From Welwitschia mirabilis (lineage: Eukaryota > Gnetophyta > Gnetopsida > Welwitschiales): a stretch of DNA of 61,659 bases. The DNA lies in NCBI GenBank assembly GCA_051453625.1, contig JBOZIK010000001.1:60983328-61044986 (forward strand), in the 5' to 3' direction. Numbering within the stretch: position 1 is the first letter of the stretch; every line of letters starts with the position of its first letter. Of this stretch, positions 23,970-33,800 are shown one piece after another. A program made the translations under genes and the position numbers. The notes beneath the pieces are model-generated. The model worked only from the letters and a program-made list of their open reading frames with translations. It did no database searches and was not told the DNA's origin.

Positions 23970-26900
23970 AACCTAACCAAAATTATCACATGTGTAAAGG
24001 AAAGTAAAGTAACTTTATTTAAAAATCCTTTTGTGAATATAGTAATTTTTAATGTAAGAGGTTTAATCATTAGATGATTAAGTGTAATACTTTGTTAATT
24101 TTATATCTTTTTCCCAATATAAGTAGTTATCACATATCCTCTAAGATATGACCCTTTTCTCTAAAAAGGATAAAATAATAATGTATGAATTACCTTAGTG
24201 GGATGTTTAAGTCATTAGCTAATTTTAGTTACCTTAGATATATAACATTTTAATGAAGTATAACATTAAGTATTAGTGACCTATTTATACCTTAGTGAGT
24301 CTTAAATAATTATATTTATGCCTTCTTATTAACATGATGATGAAATCTAAGTATACCTTATCATTATGCCTCTGGTCTTCATCTAACATACCCTTGATTA
24401 CAAAGTCTTGCATGGGAATCCAGACCTCAAGATTCTTAAGACATTTCCACTTTATAAAAGGATGACTCTCTAAATGACTTAAACTATATAGCTATGGTAG
24501 TTGACAACTATACAATTAGATTAGAGGATAGCATAGCTTGACACCAATTAATATTTACGTAAGGCTTCTTATGCTTATCACAAACTAAAACTTATTAATA
24601 ATAAAAATGTAATATGCTTAAGCTGTGAATAACTCTCAATTTTGAACCTTAAACAAAATTAAAAATTAAAAGCTGGTATGACTTATAATAAATAAAGATA
24701 AAAAAGTTTTCATATACTACAATTAGACGTATCTTTTTCAACATCCAAATCTCAACTTATTGTATCCAAATTACAAGTGAAAGTAATCTTCATGGAAAAA
24801 GGTAAAAATAAAAATCAAGTTAAGTGGATCTTGCTTGACATCTCAACTTAACTTGATGTAAGAAAATGGAAGATTAATGGACTTACAATGATTAAAATTA
24901 TCTATAAATTTAAAAATTACAAAAACTCAAAAAATTCACTAAAAAGTGCATGTGCACATAAAGAGGATAAATACTTAGCACAAAATTACATGTGGTTAGG
25001 ATCTGCTGAGTGATAAGACAAAAGTTAAAATTAAAGATCTACATTTACATATGTGCAAGATAAGAAAATAGATTAAAACGTAAGATCCAAATATAAAATT
25101 TCACATTCTTTTCTTTCAAAACTAGTACTGCGAACATATGTTATTTGCTACTGTTTTCAAATCTTGAGATCTACAACATACTTCAAATCAATTTTCAATT
25201 TAGATTTACCCAAAAGTGGTTTTTTGTGAAGATGGTATAGAAATTCGAGCATAGATATTACCAAATGAATTGCAATGGCCTTCGACATCATGTTTTAATA
25301 GTGTTAAATATTTAATTATGTTTAAAAAAATAATAAAGCTATTTATCAAATTCATAGTTAAGGACTTTTTTCCACTGCTGGAAATAACTATTATTACTAC
25401 TAAATTTAGTTATTTATCTAAAAAGGACAAAAACCTAGAGTATTGTAGTTAAGTAATCTAGTGATCCTTGAAATTAAAAAAATAAAAATAAAAAATAAAA
25501 GAAAAGACAAAAGTAAGAAAAAAATTTGAATAAACCTAAAATTACGGAAAATAGTCTTTAAGATCCTAGATCTATTATAGTCCTTTTTTGATAAAAGTAA
25601 AGAGTAAAGTAAAAACATCTAAAAATGTGAAGAATGTCACTAAATCTTATCATATCTCATTACACTAGTAACAAAGAAGAGGGATAATAATAGAAACCAA
25701 CAAATAATGTTAGTAATATACTGTGCCTTCCTTATCAAAGATGGAAAAATGCAAAGAAATTTCACAAAGTAGACAACTAAAGCATTATTATTATTGTTCT
25801 TCTCATGAAGTTGTTACCTGAGCCTCAATTACTAAAATCTAGTTTGTAGCCATTCAACACATTATTAAGAAGAGAGAATGATATAAAGACTATTTGTAAA
25901 AGGTTAAATGAATGTCTTTTCTAAATTTAAATGAGTTATTAGATTCTCAAAAAAATGATGTATTGTTGTTGCCTTTAAAAATAGTATTTTAGGAGATACT
26001 AACTTGTATGAATATTAGCTAACACTATCTAGAGGAGGAAATATTTAGAGTGTAGCAATAAAATTTAAAGTACAATAGAGAAAAAAAAGGGCAGTACACG
26101 TCATTGGTGAAACAATAATCCTTCCAAAACAACTATAGAATATCATGTAATTAATTCATATTAAGACCTAGTACTGAGGATAAAGGTAACATTTTAATAG
26201 CCTAAAAAAATATTGCCATGTTAATCAACCTAAACCACTTATGTTATACGAATAAAACATTAGTCATGCATATAACACTTAAATTGGTTGTCTTAAGCCA
26301 AATGTTAAAAAATTCTCTTATATAAAAAATGATTTCTAAACTTGAGGCTTCAAAAAATAACATCTGTGTCTTAATGTATTTGAGTGAGTTATAAATGCTT
26401 AGCATGATAACTATGCATAATACATTAGGAATTATCTAATGTTAGCATACTTTAGAAAGTGATTACATTGATAAAGAATAATACAACTTTATGTGTAAAA
26501 TGTTTCTTTCTTATGGTTTTTATCTTGCAAAATAAAGTCTAAAATGGGATGTGTTTAGGAATTTAGAAAAATAATTTACATTATAATAAATGGAATAGGA
26601 TTAGAACTCCAAGTAAGCAAAAAGAAAAAAAAAACTCCAAGTGCTACAAGTGCATAATTGCTTTTCACTATATATTTGTTATCTTGCACTAGTATGTATA
26701 GAAACCTAGAACATTAGATTTAGGAAAAATACACAAGAGAACTTGCAAGGCTTGAAAACCTAGTAAATAAATAATAGAAAAATAAAATCATTCTTTTATG
26801 CACACATAGCAAAGAAAAAAGTCATCAAAACTATATTATTTTTAAAGCATTTATTAATTAAGAGGTTCTTCTTACCTTCCCTCCCCTCACCCTATAGGGG

Positions 26901-27090
26901 AAAACCATGAAAATGAAAAACTACATGCAAGAATGCATTACAAAAAAATTTAAGAAAAACCCTAGACCTATGGAGTAAAATGGCATGTAAAACTAGAAAA
27001 ACTACAAACAAATCTAAGAATGGAAAATTCAATTCAAAGGGATGCAAAGAAGCATCCAATATTCTAAGATTCTCAAGAATTATAGCATGA
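23970..27090. other. Internal copia region without recognisable coding
   Basis: About 3.1 kb, very AT-rich, stops in all frames. I searched both strands for YVDD, LDVK, zinc-knuckle and integrase motifs and found none. It is presumably leader plus nested debris of the minus-strand copia element. Confidence 0.4.
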
Positions 27091-27102
27091 GATCTGATAC
27101 AA
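27091..27102 (-). promoter_or_regulatory. Copia primer binding site (tRNA-iMet type)
   Basis: On the minus strand TTGTATCAGATC matches the plant initiator-tRNA primer site TGGTATCAGAGC at 10 of 12 bases. It lies 2 bp from the LTR edge at 27105, the correct spacing. Confidence 0.7.
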
Positions 27103-27104
27103 AT

Positions 27105-27282
27105 TATAAAAAATACAAAGAAAGTAATGAATAAAACAGATTATTAAAAATTGATTTTATTTTTCCTATCCTTTTACAAACATTAAATTTTGATTTTATA
27201 AGTAAGCACATCAAGGTATTTTTTCATTAGGATTTTTTTGCCACAAGTATAGTACCATGATATATCTTATAATGTCTTAGTA
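27105..27282 (-). repeat. Copia 5' LTR (minus-strand element)
   Basis: Pair of the repeat at 21405-21584. The ends are decayed (TATAAAAAATA start and CTTAGTA end on the + strand, from TG...CA). The Athila-1 3' LTR resumes immediately after it. Confidence 0.7.
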
Positions 27283-28253
27283 ATATATCTGTTACTATAT
27301 ATCTACTACTAATAATAATAATAATAATAATAATAAATCAGTGGGGATATTTAGTCTTAAGAAGATCTCTAAGAGCATATCCTAAGGGTAAATTATCATT
27401 CAATATTTCATCTCTTGATTAATCCTAAAGCTTGAAGTTTACCATCATTGGAGTTACATAAATCTAGAATTTCAAATCTACAATTCTAATGGCTATGATA
27501 AGGGCTTATCTCATAATGAGCTTCTAATCCTCCATTGCTCCTCTTTGGATATGAGGAAATGACTGACTCATGCAACGTCTATCATGCCTTAATTACCTTA
27601 GATCTAGTCTATGACCTGGTAATCTCTAGAATGGTTACACCATTGACGAATGCACTTTGATTTGTAATTGGATTTTCTTCACTCTTTGGTATCTAATTTA
27701 ATTAAGGTTATTAGTTATGAGATGTACTTATTTCATAGATTTATTCCTTTAATACTTTTTAGGATTTATATGGTTGTTATATTAATAGATGATATTTTTA
27801 TTATTAACTTAGGATTTTTCCACATTTCATTTTAAAGAGGTAACATTTCCATTACTTATACCTTCTTTAAATTTGGAATTTTAGTGGAATAATTTATTTC
27901 TAATGTAGTAAACCTAGTTGTTCTTAGTGAATTATATCTTATTAGATAAAGTTTGTATGATAGGTTATGTTATTAATTAGTTATTCTTAATTCCCATAGG
28001 AGATATCAAGTTAATCAATCATCTCCTTTAATTATGTTTTAGACCCTTCTTATACTCAAAGCTACCTTTTTTGACCTATTTCGAGCTCTTGTAAGTTTTA
28101 TAACAATTTGTAGTTCTACTAAGAGAATAATAATTAGGATTATTTGACTACAATATAAGCCCTAGTTTCTTATTTAAAACTACTCTCAATACCTTGATTG
28201 TTAGCATACATCTTTCATAGATCATACTATATTACAAATGTCAAGTTGTAGCA
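27283..28253 (+). repeat. Athila-1 3' LTR, right part
   Basis: Collinear with 4255-5242 of the 5' LTR: ATCTACTACTAAT start, GAGCATATCCTA, the CTCATAATGAG core (27510-27520), GACGAATGCACTTTGATTTGT, CATAGGAGATATCAA, and the end GTTGTAGCA. It contains an (AAT)n microsatellite at about 27310-27336 that the 5' copy lacks. Confidence 0.85.
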
Positions 28254-28258
28254 ACCAT
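28254..28258 (+). other. Target-site duplication ACCAT, right copy
   Basis: Immediately follows the last base of the right Athila-1 LTR and matches 3827-3831 exactly. Confidence 0.8.
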
Positions 28259-29682
28259 GTAATTAAGAAATCAAGAATAGGTTAAATCATGATTTGAGGT
28301 ACATCTTCTAATTAAAACATAACATTTAAGGAGTAAAAATAATTCTATATCCAATGTAACTTAAGATATGAGTTGTATTTAAACATAACTTTAGATACAT
28401 TAAAAGAATTTATTATTTAATAAATTAACACATGATATGGTACTTGTGAAAAGACATGTGTATTAGCATATTTCATATACACCTGAATCCTATGTTTTAA
28501 GAATATATAAATATAGTGTATTTCTATGTTATTAATTTTTACGCTTCTCATTAGTTTATTTTTCTACTTGTTTCTAATTAAAAACATTAATTTCCACCAA
28601 TTTATTGTAGGACTTCCCACTTCCATAGTATTTAACTAGTTTATGTTGCACTTGAAATTGCATTTCTTACATAACTAAGTAAGATAACACTTGGTTTAGT
28701 TGTTAAAATCAATAACATATTATTTTGGCATTAAGGTAGACTAAGTTTGATATCTTGATCGAGATGCATAGAATCTTAAGAAATGTTTTAAAATTTGAAT
28801 AAGTAAAAGATATATCTATTAGCAAATATTATTAGATGGAAAAATGAAAAGGTAAAATATTAAGTAAAATTTTCCTAAACAATGCTAAATATGTTGCAAT
28901 ACTACTAAAACTATGAGTGTTTCAAGTACTTAAATTATGAGCTTTATCATTATTTTGTTTTAAAGGCTTTTCTAAAGAATTTTCAAATGATGGATTATTT
29001 TTTTATATTTCTTACTTCATGTTATATTTATCAAGAATAATATTTGACAAGGGAGAAATCTCAACAACTCAAGTTAAAGAAACCAACTCTTCTTAAAAGA
29101 TATAATATATACATAATGATATAATGGAATAAAAAATCAATCAACATAAAAGATGATAATAAACACCAGTAAATTTATGAATTCCAGTTATTACAGTATT
29201 CTAAATATTCAACTAGCATAAATATTAGAAGCAAGATAAAGGAATATTACATTTCAAGTAACATAACATTTATAATAACTTTTAGTATGTAAATAAAATG
29301 GAACAACAATAATAGGAATGAACATAATTACTTTTTAGTAGAAAAATATTTTTCTATTAGGTTATGTAATAGCAAAATGGTGAGGAGACAAAAAAGCTAC
29401 TTTTGAAAATGGAATTGACTATATAAATATTGAAAATTAAATATAAATAGTTTTCCTTTATAGGTTATAAATGAAGAGGAGAAGATAAGTGTCTTTCTAA
29501 GTTGATCTAAAACTTGTCATCCTTTTATCTAATACAAAAAAAACCAAAAGATTATCATATGAATCAATCATAATATTTATATTCCTTCTTGATTACTACT
29601 TTCTAGCTATTACTATCATCTTTTTAGAGGATGTTGATGTAACAACTTTTTCATGCAAGTTTTACTTATTCTATGTTCTCAT

Positions 29683-29685
<3 letters not shown>

Positions 29686-29725
<40 letters not shown>
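29686..29725. repeat. (CT)n microsatellite
   Basis: About 19 uninterrupted TC units next to the T/C-rich tail of SINE copy 1; it probably grew from that tail. Confidence 0.9.
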
Positions 29726-29727
<2 letters not shown>

Positions 29728-29739
29728 TTTTGTTTTTCC

Positions 29740-29930
29740 CCCTTTTTCTTTCTTTCTTTTTTTTTTTTTTAAACCAGGTAGATATGAATAGGTCACACAA
29801 ATAACTAGTGGCACTGAGCCCATGCAAATTATACGCCCTTATCAACATAGGGGTATGAACTCAGGACCCTATGTTTAGTATGTTCAAGCATTCATAATTA
29901 TGTTAATTGATCTTGTAATAGTCCTTACCT
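29740..29930 (-). mobile_element. tRNA-derived SINE, copy 1
   Basis: On the minus strand: an A-box-like TTAACATAATTATGAA, then TTGAACATACTAAAC, a B-box-like GAGTTCATACCCC (plus-strand 29850-29862), a unique body, and a poly(A) followed by (GAAA)n, then (GA)n. It matches copy 2 at 32330-32479 over the head. The tail is reversed as T-runs at 29755-29770 on the + strand. Pol III boxes are decayed, so it is not a tRNA gene. Confidence 0.65.
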
Positions 29931-31992
29931 CCTTCTACCATGTTATACATTTGTCTATTTTAAAAATTTTTACAAGGATAGATTTTTAATAAAGTGCACA
30001 TGTATATTATTTAATATTCTACTTGTACATTTTATATCTATAATAAAACTAATTTAATACTTTATGTAGAAATAAAACTTTTTAGTTACTCAACATTAAA
30101 ATCCTAGTAAGATATTCATAAAGATACTTATAAATACAAAGAAAAATGTAAAACATTTTTGGGTCATTAGAAAAGATTATAAAAAAGCATTTCCAAAGGA
30201 GCAACCTTAGATACGCTTCAACTAAGAAAAAATAACATATAGGGATCATAATAAATTTTCTCAAAAAAGGATAAACATGCTTTTGAAATTTTATTTATAA
30301 TTACATAAAAATACTTTTTTGGTACTTACTTGAAAGTAAGCTATAAGCACTTAATGTAATTAGTGCCTTTAAAAATCCATTAAAAATAAAAGAAACTAGT
30401 ATTTTAAATTGAAGGAAGTAAATGATCTATATCATATGAATTGAAGATCAAAATAGTGAAAACATGTATTGAACATAAGATAATACTACATCTATACCAA
30501 AATCCAATAGTAACATAAAAATAAATAATTAAATAACCATGAGAATAACTAGATCCATAACAGACAAGCCTATAATAAAATAGTGATTTAATACATAAAA
30601 TTTCTTAAGTAATTTAAGAATGTATGAGAGTAAATATTATGATAATGTTCCCTAATAATAGAGAAACAAACTCGACAATAAAGTAAAGATTTTTTAACTA
30701 GTAAAGTATTAGAAGAACATAAAGCTTATTAAGTATTGAATACTATCAAAAGAAAAGTTATTATTTGAAGAGATGTAACCTTGGACACTTGATACGATTA
30801 AACAAGAGGAAGAAAAAAATGAATTATTTTCTAAATCCTTCATTTGAAGCAAGGGGTTCAGTGCAGATAAATAGTTTTAATTAGAAATCATAATGGACCT
30901 ACTACTATTTTTGATGGACAAGAGGATGTAAAGTAAGAGATAACATAGATACAAACTTATAACAAATCAAAAAATGAATCTCTCAACTAGAAGATGAGGA
31001 ATTTAATTATAATAAAACTTTTAAGACTTATTAATTAAAAAGGAAAACTACATTTTAAAGAATAAAATTGATGAAACCTAAAGGATAGAAGAAGTTTTGA
31101 AAAATCTAATTAGAGAAATGTAAAATTCTTATTAAGTATGATATATAAAAACTAGCCGATATGAACAAACTAATGTAAAACTATTAATATTTTGTAATGC
31201 ATAATCTCAATGTAACTATTAATAAACATAAAATAGACCAAGTGCTAAAGGCTATGATTAAAAACCATAAAAATTAAAGAAGAAGAAGGAGAAGGCATTT
31301 GCTGTAATAAAAATATTTTCTTCTACATCAAAGATAATAATTGCTAACATTATTTTTACTTCTAGCATAACATGACTAGAAACTATTATAATTACAAGTG
31401 AGACATATATTTCTTAATGGATATTTAGATAAAGAAATTGATTAATGCTTAAGTTTCACAATTTTGATCCTATAAACCTTATTAAATGAATTATTTTTAG
31501 GTTTAAAAATCATGTTTATTGATTCTTTTACTAATTAATATTTTTAAGTCTAATAATCACAAAATTTTTATTGTAAATGATCAATAATTGATCTTTATTA
31601 TGTGGGTCATAATAAATTTTTCAATGTTTGACTAAAGGTCCAAGTTCCAACCTAATTAGTGTTCTTGGTAGATACGTAACACCATTAACATTCTATAGAA
31701 TTATTGTTCTACTAAAATAAATAATAAAGATTAGTTATTAAATACAAAATTTAGATCAATAAAAATACATGAAGATCAATAGATTACTAAAAAACTAGAA
31801 AATCTACCATAGGGATCAACTTAATTAATTATAATAATTAAGAAATATTACTTTGATCATATTATATGTACCTTAAAATATCAATAAAGTCAAATTAAAC
31901 ATAAAACCATAATCTAAAGATAAAAAGTAAAATCTCTATTAAGTATTATAAATAATATCCTATTAAAATTACTTTTTTTTCTTTGAATATAA

Positions 31993-32002
31993 NNNNNNNN
32001 NN
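31993..32002. other. Assembly gap, 10 N
   Basis: The sequence before (CCTATTAAAATTAC then T-run, from 31959) resembles that after it (CCTATTCAACTTCC then T-run, from 32003), so this may be a joined overlap rather than missing sequence. Weaker than the other two cases. Confidence 0.4.
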
Positions 32003-33110
32003 CCTATTCAACTTCCTTTTTTTTTCTTGGCATAGAAGTTTACTCATTCATTCTTGATTTTATTCCTTAATAACATTAATTCCATTATGGCTTCCATGGC
32101 TATGATAAGGACTTATCTCATCATGAGGTTACAAATCCTTTTTCACTTTTTGTAAGCATGTGCAAATGATTTTTTTCATTCAAAAACTTTTTTTTCTAAG
32201 TTTAAGGACATGTTTTGCATCTTATTATTATTTGCTATAATATTCACATTAGTGGTTAATGAAATTTGAAGTATGAGTTTGTGAATTTTCATTTTTCATT
32301 ATTAATGCATTTTTCTTTCTTTCTTTCTTTCTTTCTTTTTTTTTTTTGATGGTACTTGGACCTATGTAACCTTTTTCATACTATGCACCCTTATCAATGC
32401 GTAGGTTTGAACTTGGAACCCTAAGTTTAGTATGTTCAAGACTTAATCATTATGGTAATTGATCTTGGATGCTACTATATTTTCTATTACTTGCATTGTA
32501 ATAGTCTATTTTGAATGTTTTTATTGTTGTATATGTATTTTAGTTTGATTTTCTTAACGATTTATTAGTGTTTTATTAGGTAAATAGTTAAGATGTTAAA
32601 TCTATTATGTCTATTTTGCTTTTTGTTTCCTACATTACATTATATCGAACTAAATAGTAATCCTAAATAGTAATGATATTATTTTGATATTGTAAGTTTC
32701 TTTGTTTTCATTTACAATATCTAGAACTTATAATAAATGATGTATTCTTTGTTCATGATATCCTTATTGCTTAATAATATATCATTTTAGATTTATGAAA
32801 TAATACTAATTCTTGTGATTTTATTTATTTAGGCTTGTTTAATATTTATCTTATGGATAACTGTTCCTAATGCTTAAGAGGAGGAGCTTTATCTATTATT
32901 TTTAATTTTTCTTTTTAAGAGCATTTTACTTTACTTGCATTTATTTGAATTGGTTTAAATGGATAATTTTAATACACGAATTTCCTTTGTGATCCTTATG
33001 TACTAGTAATAATTCAGATTTCTTGCATGATAACTAATGATCCTAGTTTTTACTTTAATACTTCTATTCTTTATCTTATTTGCTAAGGAATATCTCTCCT
33101 CAAAGGGTAT
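32003..33110 (+). repeat. Athila-type LTR fragment (third copy), with SINE inside
   Basis: Aligns with 4340-5210 and 27370-28220: GGCTATGATAAGG-CTTATCTCATCATGAG (core at 32117-32127), the TTAGTGGTTAATG block, TTAGGCTTGTTTAATATTTATCTTATGGATAA (32831 on) and CTAAGGAATATC near the end. It lacks the left part of the LTR. No internal Athila sequence is attached, so it is a solo or truncated LTR. SINE copy 2 interrupts it at 32311-32479. Confidence 0.65.
32311..32479 (-). mobile_element. tRNA-derived SINE, copy 2
   Basis: On the minus strand: GATCAATTACCATAATGATTAAG (A-box region), CTTGAACATACTAAAC, B-box-like AAGTTCAAACCT (plus-strand 32403-32414), body, poly(A), then (GAAA)n. It shares the head and the spacing of both boxes with copy 1. 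Inserted in the third Athila-type LTR copy, because flanking LTR homology resumes on both sides. Confidence 0.7.
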
Positions 33111-33117
33111 TTAAAGT

Positions 33118-33800
33118 AAGTGATGTTAAAGTATCTCTTAGATATTATTTTAAAAGGAATAACAATTATATATACCACATGATGTAAAGGATTTATTAAG
33201 AAAATTATAAAAGTAAAGTTTATAAAAAGAAATATTTATTTGGCTTAAAATAGGCTCTTATATTTTGGTTCATGAAAATAGATTGTTTCATATCAAATAC
33301 CAGTTTTAGAGAATTCCATATAGTTAGTAATTTATACATCAGATACACAAAAAATATAATAGAATTGTGATATTAATACTTTATGTAGATGATATCATTA
33401 TGACAATAAATATGATATTATAATTAAAAGTTGTCCTTAGTAATTTGAAGTATTAGACTTATACTTTACACTCTTTAAGCTATTTGCTATAATTTCATAT
33501 ATTTTAATTCTATTATATAATATTTATTAAATAAATAAAGGGTATAAAGAAAATCCCTAAAATAAAAAAATACACTCTTAATAACTATAGAAAATAAAAG
33601 AAGCCAATGCAACTTGACATAAATTTGACTTAGATGAAGATAAATCATTATAGTTTTAAAAAAGATCATAAGTGAATTGATATAGCTTACTAACATGAAA
33701 TTAGATATTAATTATGTAATAAATAGGTTACACAAGACATGCATTCTCCAAATAAATAATGACAACAACTCGTAATAAATGTGCTCAAATATGTATATAG
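33118..33800 (+). pseudogene. Ty1-copia RT and RNase H fragment
   Basis: RT domain of a copia element. It begins at D-V-K (33122, the catalytic motif A of copia RT), then KVYKKKYLFGLK with TAG for Gln (33215-33255; family KVC-L-KSLYGLKQ), then IVILILYVDDIIMT (33364-33405) with an intact YVDD box at 33382-33393. One frameshift separates the two parts. Downstream at about 33680-33780, LTNMKLDINYVINRL and a SPNK-like piece match the YLT-TRPDI-YAV region before RNase H. Upstream it abuts the third Athila-type LTR copy, so the N-terminal part is missing or lies elsewhere. Not functional. Confidence 0.7.

Larger units (their letters stand above)
21405..27282 (-). mobile_element. Minus-strand Ty1-copia element with short LTRs
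   Basis: Bounded by two similar repeats of about 180 bp (21405-21584 and 27105-27282). Reading on the minus strand: 5' LTR, tRNA-Met type primer site (27091-27102), internal region, polypurine tract (21585-21595), 3' LTR. It splits the Athila-1 3' LTR exactly between aligned blocks. The internal region contains gag, protease and pre-integrase fragments at 22.1-23.1 kb, but no RT, RNase H or integrase core was found in 5.5 kb; the 23.5-27.1 kb part is unexplained and may hold a further nested insert. The flanking duplication is not clean (ACAAA versus ATATA). Confidence 0.65.
3832..28253 (+). mobile_element. Athila-type Ty3-gypsy element (Athila-1), nested and decayed
   Basis: A complete but dead LTR retrotransposon. 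Order on the + strand: 5' LTR, primer site, gag, protease, RT, RNase H, integrase, long spacer, env-like ORF, polypurine tract, 3' LTR. It is bounded by ACCAT on both sides. It looks 24.4 kb long because LINE-A (about 6.1 kb) sits in gag and a minus-strand copia element (5.9 kb) sits in the 3' LTR; without them it would be about 12.4 kb, normal for Athila. All ORFs carry many stops. The 5' LTR lacks about 290 bp of U3 that the 3' LTR keeps. Lineage rests on the gag, RT and integrase signatures, the primer-site type and the env-like ORF; a neighbouring Tat-type placement is possible. Confidence 0.85.
28259..31992. other. AT-rich DNA, no gene recognised, one SINE
   Basis: Right flank of Athila-1. 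Apart from the SINE and CT microsatellite at 29688-29930, both strands are stop-rich and I recognise no protein motif. It ends at a 10-N gap. Confidence 0.4.

Noticed and set aside
25270-25618. Two overlapping ORFs of 60 and 66 codons on opposite strands
   Set aside because: Ordinary open stretches in A/T-rich DNA, no motif, mostly Lys/Ile or Leu/Phe.
29821-29930. tRNA gene
   Set aside because: A- and B-box-like blocks exist, but no cloverleaf can be drawn and a poly(A) tail follows; a SINE fits better.
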